Source: Thermococcus sp. LS1
Lineage (GTDB): Archaea > Methanobacteriota_B > Thermococci > Thermococcales > Thermococcaceae
Length of the DNA: 64,000 bases
Reading direction: 5' to 3'
NCBI RefSeq assembly: GCF_012027395.1
Contig: NZ_SNUJ01000001.1
Span: 620,001 to 684,000, forward strand
Below the pieces are notes generated by a model. The model was not told where the DNA came from, did no database searches, and saw only the letters and a list, made by a program, of their open reading frames with translations. Of the stretch, positions 44,911 to 52,828 are shown in pieces. The first letter of the stretch is position 1, and every line of letters begins with the position of its first letter. A program made the translations under genes and the position numbers.

Positions 44911-45909
44911 TCAACCACCCATCCTTTCGAGCATCTCGATTATTTCTTTCTCATCCCAGCCCCGCTCCCTCGCCAAAGCTAAGGCGAGCTCTTCGGGGCT
45001 TTTCCTCTTCCCGAAGAAGCGCGAGATCGGCCTCCAGAGCAGCCTCCCTATGACCCTAAAGGTTCCAAGCTCCTTAAGGAGTATCAGAATGCCGATGGCG
45101 AGTATGAGCTTAACGGCCAGCTCTTTGGGCAGCAGCCTCGTTATCGTGACTGTTCCGGCAGTGTATAGGTTGAAGTCCGGGTGATGGGCCTCGTCGATAT
45201 AGAAAGTATCTCCTCCAAGGTACTCGACGAGGTTCCTCAGGAAGGGCTCGTTCTCGTCGTAGAGCTGGTTTATCAGGACGTCCGGGTCTGCCAGGATTAC
45301 GACCCTCCCCTCCCCGTATTCGACCTCCGTCAGGAGGGGATACTGCCTCCTCTGGAAGTTTATCATAGCCACCTTGCTTGCGTAGACCGCACTGCCTCCC
45401 GTCACGAGAACTGCCGAGGGCTCGTTGGTGACTATTTTGGTGACGTTCCTGGCCAGTATGGGGTCCTCTATTCTCACGGACACTATCAGCCTGTCGTCTT
45501 CCTGATAGAAGAAGTCGCGGAGCGGGTAGCTGGATATGCCAACGGACAGGTTGAGGGCACGCAGTATCTCGTTGCCGGTGCCGAAGTCGTCTGCTATGAA
45601 AAGCGTGTTCCCACGCTCCACGAATGCCTTGAGCTGCTCTATCTCGGCGTCTGTGAACGTCATGTTGGGGCCGACTATGATTAGGACGCCGTTTTTGCCG
45701 CTGATATTGGCCATGTCGAAGGATTCAAAGATAGGAACGATCTGCTTCCCGTCCTCGTGGATCAGTCTGACGAAGTTCGAGATGCCGTTCCAGTTTGTGT
45801 TGAACATACTGTACTGGGTGGAGCTCTTGAAGAGGGGCACAGTTAGGGGCATGGTAATGAGGGTGAAGATGAGGAGGATGAGGGCGAGGTACTTGATGGT
45901 TTTATTCAC
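44911..45909 (-). CDS. DUF4350-type membrane protein
   Basis: 332-residue protein with N- and C-terminal membrane helices (IKYLALILLIFTLITM; LAVKLILAIGILILL) and an outside globular domain with GNTLFIADDFGTGNEIL and GRVVILADPDVLINQLYDENEPF, the pattern of DUF4350 (GATase-like fold). GTG 45909 has GGTGG five bases upstream and overlaps the end of the preceding gene. Part of the MoxR operon. Confidence 0.8.
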   Translation of the reverse strand: MNKTIKYLALILLIFTLITMPLTVPLFKSSTQYSMFNTNWNGISNFVRLIHEDGKQIVPIFESFDMANISGKNGVLIIVGPNMTFTDAEIEQLKAFVERGNTLFIADDFGTGNEILRALNLSVGISSYPLRDFFYQEDDRLIVSVRIEDPILARNVTKIVTNEPSAVLVTGGSAVYASKVAMINFQRRQYPLLTEVEYGEGRVVILADPDVLINQLYDENEPFLRNLVEYLGGDTFYIDEAHHPDFNLYTAGTVTITRLLPKELAVKLILAIGILILLKELGTFRVIGRLLWRPISRFFGKRKSPEELALALARERGWDEKEIIEMLERMGG

Positions 45910-47650
45910 CGCTTCCACCCCGCAGGAGCTTCTTCAGTCCCTCTCTGAACTCTCTCAGCTCTTCCTCACTCAGGGGAATTTCACCGTAGACGGCCTTCTC
46001 GTGGAGCCTCGTTACCTCCTCCAGGTCAGTGTAGAACTCCCAGTCGCGGAGAATCCTTAAGACTTCCCTCGGGGTCAGGCTCTCGCTTATCCCAAACCTA
46101 TCCTTTAGCTTTTCCCTTAGGAGCTTATAAGCCTCACCGACGTCCTCGGGTATTCTCTCTTCCCAGATAACCTCATGCTCCGCAGGAACAGCCTCAACGA
46201 CTCTCTGCGGTGCCGGAGAAATTGGCTTTCTCTCCCTTCTCCTCACAATAACGATGGCCAGCGCGAGCAGCAGGGAGAGGAGTGCTATCGCTATGTACCT
46301 CGGGAGCATGTTCACCGGCGGAACAACGTTGAGCACCACCACGTTGGAGGTAGCGCTATCATACACCTCGCTGCCAGCGAAGGCAACGTAGACCCTCAGC
46401 TGGCCGGGGCTCTGGGGCTCTACTGTGAAGGAAAAGGTTCCGTTCTCGGCCGTGATGTTGAACCAGGGAGTGTCGTTGACATAAACGATGAGGGGGAAGG
46501 TCATGTTCGGCTTCACCCTTCCTGTGAACGCGGCTTTTTCCCCGAGGGTTATTCTCTCGGGCCCGTTGAGGGTTATCGCAACCGGGAAGCGCCTGAACTC
46601 AACCGTGACTATCTCTGAGGTTCCGGTGTGGGTTCCGTCGCCGGCGAATTCCAGCGGCACCTGAAACGTTGCTGCCTCCGATGAGCGATAGACCTTGGCA
46701 AAGGTTCCGTTCTCGCCGGTAATCAGCGTCTCGTCCTCTATGGTTATCTCCCTTCCCTCAAGGGGGTAGCCGTAGTAGTCAACGAGCCTGCCCGACAGCA
46801 CAAGAGTCTGGTTCAGAAAGGCGCTGTACACTCTTTCCACCAAAAAGAGGGATGGTATCTTCCTGACGGTCACGTTGAGCGTGTTTGATTTCATTCCTCC
46901 CTGAGTGGCGTATATCGTGTACGTCCCAAGCTCTCTGAACCTGTAGGTGGTGGAAAAAAGCCCGTTTTGGGGCGTGACTATGATGAACGACGTGAAGTTC
47001 TCCCTGGTGATGACCACAGTAACGGTGTCGTTGCCGGGGCAGGAGCCGAAGATGGTAACCCTCTGATAGAGTATAGGCTCGGAATTCGAGATTCCAATCT
47101 CAAACCTCCCGCTTGGGAGCTTTTCAGAGCTCACCTTCTCGATTATCTCGTTTAGATACCTCCTAACCTTTTGGGTGTTGAACTTCATGAGCTTAGTCCC
47201 GTTCATCAGCTCGAGGGAGTCTATCTCGTCCAGGAGGGACTCCATGTTGAGGGCTGTGCCCTTGATTCCGGCTGTAACCGCGGGTGTCGGATTTTTGTGG
47301 AACTCAAGCATGAGCTCGTTCAGAACCACCAGCTCCCTGGAGAACTCGTAGAACGGAGGGATGACTTTCATCACCGTGGAGTTAACCCCCTTTTCCTGGT
47401 AGTACAGCGTCTCCAGGTGGATGAGCTTCAGCTCCTCCAGGGTGGAGTTGGCGAGCGTTAGGCCGTAGCTCTCGTTAACCAGGGCGTACTTCAGCGAGTA
47501 CTCAAAGCGAAGGATAATCTTGGAGAAGTACTCATAGAGAAAAACATCCCTCTGGGTCGGCTCTTCAACGGCCTTCCCGGAGGCGAGTGGAACGGAGCCG
47601 ACGATTAGAATGAGGATTATTATTAAAAGCGACGCTCTCCTCATCGCCAT
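45902..47650 (-). CDS. Large membrane protein with Ig-like repeats and DUF4129-type tail
   Basis: 582-residue type I membrane protein: signal peptide, helical region (about 30-180), two or three Ig-like beta domains (for example VTVRKIPSLFLVERVY and NGPERITLGEKAAFTGRV), a membrane helix near residue 460 and a cytoplasmic helical tail (EAYKLLREKLKDRFGI ... LTPREVLRILRD) as in DUF4129 proteins. First gene of the MoxR/DUF58 operon. Start uncertain among ATG 47659, 47650 and 47644; the promoter suggests a very short leader. Confidence 0.78.
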   Translation of the reverse strand: MAMRRASLLIIILILIVGSVPLASGKAVEEPTQRDVFLYEYFSKIILRFEYSLKYALVNESYGLTLANSTLEELKLIHLETLYYQEKGVNSTVMKVIPPFYEFSRELVVLNELMLEFHKNPTPAVTAGIKGTALNMESLLDEIDSLELMNGTKLMKFNTQKVRRYLNEIIEKVSSEKLPSGRFEIGISNSEPILYQRVTIFGSCPGNDTVTVVITRENFTSFIIVTPQNGLFSTTYRFRELGTYTIYATQGGMKSNTLNVTVRKIPSLFLVERVYSAFLNQTLVLSGRLVDYYGYPLEGREITIEDETLITGENGTFAKVYRSSEAATFQVPLEFAGDGTHTGTSEIVTVEFRRFPVAITLNGPERITLGEKAAFTGRVKPNMTFPLIVYVNDTPWFNITAENGTFSFTVEPQSPGQLRVYVAFAGSEVYDSATSNVVVLNVVPPVNMLPRYIAIALLSLLLALAIVIVRRRERKPISPAPQRVVEAVPAEHEVIWEERIPEDVGEAYKLLREKLKDRFGISESLTPREVLRILRDWEFYTDLEEVTRLHEKAVYGEIPLSEEELREFREGLKKLLRGGSGE

Positions 47651-47659
47651 CACATCCAT

Positions 47660-47701
47660 AAGGCATAAAAACCTTTTAAGTTTATTCATTCCGGTGTTAG
47701 A
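47660..47701. promoter_or_regulatory. Divergent promoters, both nearly leaderless
   Basis: The CTTTTAAG/CTTAAAAG element at about 47672-47679 is TATA-like on both strands and stands about 25-30 bases from both divergent start codons (47702 and the 47644-47659 cluster), as for leaderless archaeal transcripts. Confidence 0.5.
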
Positions 47702-48421
47702 ATGGGGAGGATTTTGGGAAGTATCCTTTCAGCGGCTGGAATCGTCCTATGGTACTATGGGGGAATGTCTGGAATAACATCTCTGGTCAACCTGGGGATA
47801 GGAGCGATAATTCTTGGTCTGGTAATAGCGGCCATGCCTTCCCGGGGCCACGTTGACAGGGAGGCCCTTTTCCTAACGTGCGGACCTTCCAGTGAGTTCG
47901 TTGAAAAGCTCAGAAACGACCTCGAACTCAGGGGGAAGCCAGTGGTCATACCGCCCTACGAGAACCTCCCCAAAGGCGGCATCTTCCTCCCCAAGTCTGA
48001 GACTGTCTCCCTGAGCCTTGGAAAGCTCGACGAGGGGACCGTCTTTGTTACGGGCACCGAGGAGGAGAGCGGCGTTCTGATAAGTCCCCCAGCCGGGTGG
48101 GCACTTGTGAACTACATCGAGGAGAACGTCGGCGGGCTCTCCGGAACGGGCCTCGGATACGCCTCCTCGGCCGTCTCCTCCGGCTTAAGCGCCCTGGGCC
48201 TCGGTTCGGCGGAGGCCTTTGAGAGGGAGGACGGGACGGTAGAGGTCTTTGTGAAGCCCCTCTGCGACGGCCCTGTCTACGCTGACCCCGTTGCCTCGGC
48301 CGTTCTCCTCGGAATCGCCGCCGGAATGGAAGAACTCCTGAGGATAGAATCCGTTGAGAGCGTAAAGGACTACGTCAAGGTGATCCTTGAGCGGCTCGGT
48401 GGGATCGAGAGATGGCTATGA
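47702..48421 (+). CDS. Hypothetical membrane protein
   Basis: 239-residue protein: two N-terminal helices (about 4-45), then a soluble domain with strands and a glycine/serine-rich stretch (GGLSGTGLGYASSAVSSGLSALGLGSAEAF). Weakly reminiscent of DUF-type proteins of the MoxR neighbourhood; no family named. The ATG follows the promoter with almost no leader. Overlaps the next small membrane gene by ten bases. Confidence 0.72.
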   Translation: MGRILGSILSAAGIVLWYYGGMSGITSLVNLGIGAIILGLVIAAMPSRGHVDREALFLTCGPSSEFVEKLRNDLELRGKPVVIPPYENLPKGGIFLPKSETVSLSLGKLDEGTVFVTGTEEESGVLISPPAGWALVNYIEENVGGLSGTGLGYASSAVSSGLSALGLGSAEAFEREDGTVEVFVKPLCDGPVYADPVASAVLLGIAAGMEELLRIESVESVKDYVKVILERLGGIERWL

Positions 48422-48651
48422 GGGAGAACGTCGTCCTGTTCCTTGCGGTATGGATCGTAATAGCCGCACTTATAAGCCCCTCTGTCGAGATATTCCTGAC
48501 CATCGCCCTCATTGGAATCCTGATAACGCTCGAGATAGGCGAGTTCTACCTGCCAAGGGACGTCAAAAGCTCCCTGAAACTCTCCGCCTATCTGCTCCTT
48601 CTCGCCTTTGCCTTCATAGTGGCGAGAAAAGTGTATGAGGTAATAAAATAA
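48412..48651 (+). CDS. Small membrane protein
   Basis: 79-residue protein with two or three hydrophobic helices (VVLFLAVWIVIAAL; IFLTIALIGILITL; SAYLLLLAFAFIVA). The start overlaps the upstream gene's stop (ATG 48412, alternative ATG 48418), so it is co-translated and probably interacts with that protein. Function unknown. Confidence 0.68.
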   Translation: MAMRENVVLFLAVWIVIAALISPSVEIFLTIALIGILITLEIGEFYLPRDVKSSLKLSAYLLLLAFAFIVARKVYEVIK

Positions 48652-48652
48652 A

Positions 48653-49606
48653 TTAGACAGTCGCCAGTAGTTCCCTGACCGTTCTCCTCACAGCCTCGTA
48701 GCTGTTGAGCTTTGGTTCCCAGCCGGTTTTCTTCGCCTTCTCTATGCTCAGGCGCATGAACTTGACGTCGCCCTTCCAGCCGCGGCCGCCGTCGACGCCG
48801 CCCGTGAACCTGAAGGCTGGATTTAACCCCATCTCCTCGCTGACTATCTCCGCTATCTCTTTAACTGTAATCCAGTCGTCGTTTCCAAGGTTGTAAGCGT
48901 CGTAGGTTTTGCCTTCCTTCCTGAAGTGCTCGAAGATGTGGAGCATCCCATCAACGGTGTCGCTCACGTGGAGGTAGCTCTTCCTCTGGGTTCCGTCGCC
49001 CAGGATTTCCAGCTCATTGGGGTTCTTCCTGAGCTTGTTGATGAAGTCGTATATTACGCCGTGGTTGGAGCGCTCGCCTATGATGTTGGCCAGCCTGAAG
49101 GCCAATGCCTTGAAGTCGAAGGTGTGGGCGTATCCGCTTATCAGGGCTTCAGCCGCGAGCTTCGCGCCGCCGTAGACGCTTATCGGCTCGAGCGGGGAGT
49201 AGTCCTCTGGAGTGGGAATGACCTCGGCGTCGCCGTAGACCGTTGATGATGAGGCGAAAACCAAGTATTTGACTCCGGCTTTTCTCATAGCTTCAAGGAG
49301 GTTGTAGGTTATAACGACGTTGGTCTCGTAGAGCAGCTCCGGGCTCTGGGAGCCGATTCTGACCTCAGGATTAGCGGCCAAGTGAAAAACAATATCAACA
49401 CCATCAACGGCCTTCTTCACGGTCTCCATGTTCCTCATGTCCCCTCTGATGAACTCAAACCTCTCGTGGTTCAGCCAGCGCCCAATGTTGTCCAAGCTCC
49501 CGGCGCTTAAATCGTCAAGAACCCTGACCTCGTACCCGAGCTCCATGAGCCTGTCCACGAGATGGGAACCTATGAACCCCGCACCGCCCGTGACGAGAAC
49601 CTTCAT
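48653..49606 (-). CDS. NAD-dependent sugar epimerase/dehydratase, GalE-like
   Basis: 317-residue extended short-chain dehydrogenase: GGAGFIGSH nucleotide loop (about 7-15), SSSTVYGD, and catalytic YGGAK (about 146-150). It probably acts on a UDP-hexose (4-epimerase class). The ribosome site GGTGGTTATGA precedes ATG 49606. Divergent from a sugar nucleotidyltransferase gene, which supports nucleotide-sugar synthesis for surface glycans. Confidence 0.88.
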   Translation of the reverse strand: MKVLVTGGAGFIGSHLVDRLMELGYEVRVLDDLSAGSLDNIGRWLNHERFEFIRGDMRNMETVKKAVDGVDIVFHLAANPEVRIGSQSPELLYETNVVITYNLLEAMRKAGVKYLVFASSSTVYGDAEVIPTPEDYSPLEPISVYGGAKLAAEALISGYAHTFDFKALAFRLANIIGERSNHGVIYDFINKLRKNPNELEILGDGTQRKSYLHVSDTVDGMLHIFEHFRKEGKTYDAYNLGNDDWITVKEIAEIVSEEMGLNPAFRFTGGVDGGRGWKGDVKFMRLSIEKAKKTGWEPKLNSYEAVRRTVRELLATV

Positions 49607-49693
49607 TCATAACCACCACCAATGATGAAGCAAAATTATTTAAATATGTTAGGGATAACTATGCGGTTGAAGTACGTTCAAACGGTGGGTGCC

Positions 49694-50689
49694 ATGAAGG
49701 TCCTAATAATGGCCGGTGGCTACGCAACGAGACTCTGGCCGATAACCAAGGACAACCCCAAAGCCCTCCTCCCAGTTGGGAACAAGGTGATACTCGACTA
49801 CATCCTGGAGAAGGTCGAAGAACTTGGCCTCGAAACATACATATCGACCAACAGGTTCTTCGAGATGCACTTCCGTCCCTACGCCGAGAAGAAAGGCTTG
49901 AACCTCATCGTTGAGGACACCCTCCACGAAGAAGAGAAGCTGGGCACAATGGGGGCCATGAAAAGGGCCGTCGAGGAGCTTGGCTTAGATGATTATCTCG
50001 TCATATCTGGGGACAACATCTTCTCCTTCAGCCTGGTGGACTTCCTGAAAGCCTACGACGGGAGGACCCTCATAGCGGTCTACGACGTCGGCGACCTGGA
50101 GCTGGCCAAGCGCTACGGTGTGGTCGTTCTTGAAGGCGACAGGGTCATCTCCTTCCAGGAGAAGCCGGCCGAACCGAAGTCGACCCTCGTCAGCACTGGA
50201 GTTTACGTCTTCCCGAGAAGGGTGATGGAGAAAATCGATGAGTACCTCTCCGACGGAAACAAGGATTCACCGGGCTACTTCATCCAGTGGCTCCTGGAGA
50301 ACGGTGAGGACATCAGGGCCTACCGCTTCTCAAAGTACTGGTACGACATAGGAAGTGCGGACAGCTACCTGGAGGCCCTCAAGACCCTGCTGAAGGAGAG
50401 CCGCGTCGAGGAGATTCAAATAAGCCCCTACGCCAAGATAATCCCGCCGGTGGTAATAAAGCGCGGCGCAAAGATACTGGGCAGGTCGATAATAGGGCCC
50501 TACGCCTACATAGGAGAAGAGTGTATCATAGAGAACTCCGACATCAGCGACTCGATAGTATTCAGGAAGACCATTATCAGGAACTCGACGATATGGCGCT
50601 CCATCATCGATGAGAAGTGCGAGATAAGGAACCTTGAGCTGAGAAAGAGCCTCGTCGGGGGTCACGCAAAGATACAGAGGGGCGAGTAA
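49694..50689 (+). CDS. Sugar-1-phosphate nucleotidyltransferase
   Basis: 331-residue enzyme: N-terminal nucleotidyltransferase domain (MAGGYATRLWPITKDNPKA, about 5-23) and a C-terminal left-handed beta-helix (hexapeptide repeats such as IIGPYAYIGEECIIENSDI, about 235-325). It resembles mannose-1-phosphate guanylyltransferase and UTP/dTTP-using relatives; specificity unclear. ATG 49694 follows GGTGGGTGCC. A TATA-like TTATTTAAATA (about 49635-49645) lies upstream. Confidence 0.87.
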   Translation: MKVLIMAGGYATRLWPITKDNPKALLPVGNKVILDYILEKVEELGLETYISTNRFFEMHFRPYAEKKGLNLIVEDTLHEEEKLGTMGAMKRAVEELGLDDYLVISGDNIFSFSLVDFLKAYDGRTLIAVYDVGDLELAKRYGVVVLEGDRVISFQEKPAEPKSTLVSTGVYVFPRRVMEKIDEYLSDGNKDSPGYFIQWLLENGEDIRAYRFSKYWYDIGSADSYLEALKTLLKESRVEEIQISPYAKIIPPVVIKRGAKILGRSIIGPYAYIGEECIIENSDISDSIVFRKTIIRNSTIWRSIIDEKCEIRNLELRKSLVGGHAKIQRGE

Positions 50690-50751
50690 GATCTCTACAT
50701 ATTTTTTGCATCTTTGAACGGCCATTCCCCACTAGAGCATCCGCAACTTTT

Positions 50752-50785
50752 TTATACCTATAAGGTATAATACCTGTGGGGTATA
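50752..50785 (+). promoter_or_regulatory. Operator-like palindrome of ATPase gene 1
   Basis: Perfect inverted repeat TTATACCT/AGGTATAA with a three-base spacer (50752-50770), then a further TACC/GGTATAA pair (50771-50786), all within 20 bases of the ATG at 50789. The repeat overlaps the TATA box of a leaderless transcript, ideal for repression by the product or a partner. Confidence 0.65.
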
Positions 50786-50788
50786 AAA

Positions 50789-52147
50789 ATGAAGTTTTAT
50801 GATCGTGAGCGGGAGATTGAACTCCTCAGAAGGGGCAAGAGAATTGCCATAATCGGACGGCGCAGAGTGGGAAAGACTAGATTGGTTGAGGAGGCTCTCA
50901 ACCCTATAACGCTCTTCATCCCTGCCGAAAAGAACGAGGCCTTAATATGCCGAGATTGGATCGAAGAAATTCGCGAGAGGAGATACATTCCAACGCTCAA
51001 CTCTATGAAGGAAATCGTTGAGTTCTTAATGAGGGAAGGGGAGACGATATTCATTGATGAACTCCAGAATGCCCTCAAGGTAAATCCCTCATTTCTTTAT
51101 GATCTCCAAAGGCTCCTCGACAAGTACCGCGATGCAAAGCTCGTCGTTACGGGTTCACTCATTAGTATGAGCAAGAAGCTCGTTGAGGACTATCAAGGCC
51201 CGCTTTATGGCAGGTTCGATTACATCATAAAACTCCGGGAGCTGGGTTTTGGGACAGTGACGGAAATAATGCGCGATTTGGGCTACAGCATCGAGGACGC
51301 CGTTGTGATGTGGGCGGTCTTTGGCGGCTCGCCCAAGTACTACGAGACGCTTGAGAGATTCAGTCTGCCGGTTGAGGACTTCATCCGTATGATGTTCTTT
51401 GAGGAGCCTTATCCAATGTTTCCTGAAGTCCTCATGATGCTCAAGGAGGAGCTAGGTAAGGAGTACAGGACTTACTTCAGCATCCTCCAAGCGATAAGCG
51501 AGGGCAAGAACATGCTAGGGGAGATTTCCTCTTATCTGTCCGTCAAGAGCACGAGCCTCACCAAGTATCTCGCAGCCCTTGAGCGGGAGTATGAACTGGT
51601 CACAAAGCGGAAAGATGTCTTTGAGCGGGGGAGAAACAGGTATTACATAACCCAAAACCTGGTTGACTTCTGGTTCAGGTTTCTGTGGCGGAATTATTCC
51701 AAGCTCGAGAGGAACGAGCTGAGCTTTGATAAAAACGACTTCAACGCTTACGTTGGCCGTAAGTTTGAGAGTCTGGTGGAGCTGCTTGTTCCAAAACTTG
51801 TGCCTTTTGAGGTCATCAGAACGGGCAAGCTCTGGGGGAAGTTCAAAGGCAAGGAGAAGGGTAAGGATTCCTTTGAGATTGATGTGGTCGCCCTCGGAAG
51901 GGAAGACATTGCGTTTTTTGAGGTGAAGTGGGAGGAGCTGAGCTTTGGCGAGGCCAAAAAGGAGCTCAAATTGCTGTCCAAAAAAGCCGAAGCTGTGGGG
52001 GATAAGCGGAGGGTTCATTTAGCCCTCGTCGCGAAGAGGATTGGAGGTAAAGAATGGCTAGGTGGTATGGTGTACGATTTGGAAGATTTAGACGAGATGC
52101 TGGGCAGTGGCCACACACCGTTTAGAAACGGAGCGGTAGAATCGTGA
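50789..52147 (+). CDS. Archaeal ATPase with winged helix and DUF234 nuclease-like tail (1)
   Basis: 452-residue protein. The P-loop NTPase of the archaeal ATPase_2/STAND-related family (DREREIELL, Walker A GRRRVGKT at about 24-31, Walker B IFIDELQN) is followed by a winged helix (about 235-290, LGEISSYLSVKSTSLTKYL) and a DUF234 domain with FEIDVVAL and FFEVKW, which fits a PD-(D/E)XK nuclease core (D and ExK). Known members are mobile and of unknown function; defence or selfish roles are proposed. Leaderless promoter with its own palindrome. Confidence 0.85.
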   Translation: MKFYDREREIELLRRGKRIAIIGRRRVGKTRLVEEALNPITLFIPAEKNEALICRDWIEEIRERRYIPTLNSMKEIVEFLMREGETIFIDELQNALKVNPSFLYDLQRLLDKYRDAKLVVTGSLISMSKKLVEDYQGPLYGRFDYIIKLRELGFGTVTEIMRDLGYSIEDAVVMWAVFGGSPKYYETLERFSLPVEDFIRMMFFEEPYPMFPEVLMMLKEELGKEYRTYFSILQAISEGKNMLGEISSYLSVKSTSLTKYLAALEREYELVTKRKDVFERGRNRYYITQNLVDFWFRFLWRNYSKLERNELSFDKNDFNAYVGRKFESLVELLVPKLVPFEVIRTGKLWGKFKGKEKGKDSFEIDVVALGREDIAFFEVKWEELSFGEAKKELKLLSKKAEAVGDKRRVHLALVAKRIGGKEWLGGMVYDLEDLDEMLGSGHTPFRNGAVES

Positions 52148-52311
52148 GGAGCGCCATACAGACGAGTCTGGAGTGAAGTTCCACTCTTGACAGACCTTTC
52201 CCTAGTTAATAGTGACTCCGTGACCCTCTCAGATCATGGAATCACTGTTCGGATTGGGTCTGCTCGGGGTGAAGCTTTCGCTTCAGTCTCCCTTGCACAG
52301 CACTCCTCATA
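52145..52311 (-). ncRNA. Novel structured RNA, copy 1
   Basis: Predicted minus-strand RNA of about 167 bases. A promoter with purine BRE plus TTTATATAG (52330-52338) places the start near 52310. Helices, in plus-strand coordinates: terminal stem 52300-52309 with 52145-52154 (10 pairs), GACCC/GGGUC at 52256-52260 with 52222-52226, GUCUG/CAGAC at 52191-52195 with 52166-52170 capped by GAGUG/CACUC, and a GAAGC-GAAA-GCUUC hairpin. The second copy changes bases but keeps the pairs. Wobbles are valid only on the minus strand. The 3' end overlaps the ATPase stop codon. Confidence 0.7.
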
Positions 52312-52329
52312 CACTATTAGGTGCTTTAA

Positions 52330-52339
52330 CTATATAAAC
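52330..52339 (-). promoter_or_regulatory. Promoter of structured RNA copy 1
   Basis: GTTTATATAG on the minus strand with purine-rich AGCAAAA directly upstream (BRE). The distance to the first helix base is about 25, the archaeal norm. The same element occurs at copy 2. Confidence 0.65.
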
Positions 52340-52368
52340 TTTTGCTTTTATTTAAAGCAAAATTTTTT
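52340..52368. repeat. Hairpin followed by T run
   Basis: Perfect nine-base stem TTTTGCTTT/AAAGCAAAA with a five-base loop (52340-52362), followed by six T. On the plus strand it looks like an intrinsic-type terminator, and on the minus strand it overlaps the BRE of RNA copy 1, so it could also be an operator. It is absent from copy 2. Confidence 0.5.
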
Positions 52369-52472
52369 GGCAACTTTCCGAAATAACTTCAATAAAGTTG
52401 GGAATTCGGTTTGAGAGGGAGGTGTTTAGTAGTTAGCTAGAATGGAAATCGAATCATACATCGAGAAAATAG

Positions 52473-52630
52473 TGAGGAGCACCTTGCAAGTGGGGCCTCG
52501 GTGAAAATCCCACTCTCAAGGAACACTAGGCTCGTGACTCCAGCCCTCTCGACTTATGGAACACGTTGGGCTTAGCACCCGTCAAGGGTGAAACTTTTGC
52601 TTCGGTCTCACCGACAGAGTACTCCTCATA
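52473..52630 (-). ncRNA. Novel structured RNA, copy 2
   Basis: Paralogue of copy 1, about 158 bases, promoter GTTTATATAG at 52649-52658. Terminal stem 52619-52628 with 52473-52482 keeps ten pairs with a G-C to A-U exchange. The AGCCC/GGGCU helix (52568-52572 with 52542-52546) replaces GACCC/GGGUC with two compensatory exchanges. CCUUG/CGAGG (52517-52521 with 52496-52500) capped by GUG/CAC replaces GUCUG/CAGAC. GAAGC-AAAA-GUUUC replaces the GNRA hairpin. Conserved single strands include UUCCAU, GAGAGGG and GGAGUCAC. No match to an RNA class I know. Confidence 0.7.
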
Positions 52631-52648
52631 TACTATTAGGTGCTTTAC

Positions 52649-52658
52649 CTATATAAAC
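52649..52658 (-). promoter_or_regulatory. Promoter of structured RNA copy 2
   Basis: Minus-strand GTTTATATAG with GGCAAAG upstream, same spacing to the RNA as at copy 1. The ten-base TATA element is identical in both copies. Confidence 0.65.
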
Positions 52659-52828
52659 CTTTGCCTTTTTATAATACAAGTACCTGTTGAAATATGTTCG
52701 AAACATGCCGAGTCATTAAGTCCAGAAAACAAAATAGAAGGTGCCGCTCCCGCCCGGCAATCGTTCGGAGAAGAATAAACCCAACCCTTAAATTCTGCAG
52801 AGATCAAAATTATACAGGGGCGTGGGCG

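Noticed and set aside
52145-52668. CRISPR array for the repeated unit
   Set aside because: Only two long, diverged copies; no 28-37-base repeats with unique spacers.
52187-52778. Small plus-strand frames in the repeat region (52187-52414, 52566-52778)
   Set aside because: They arise from the two copies of the structured RNA read on the wrong strand; no ribosome sites and stop positions not conserved.
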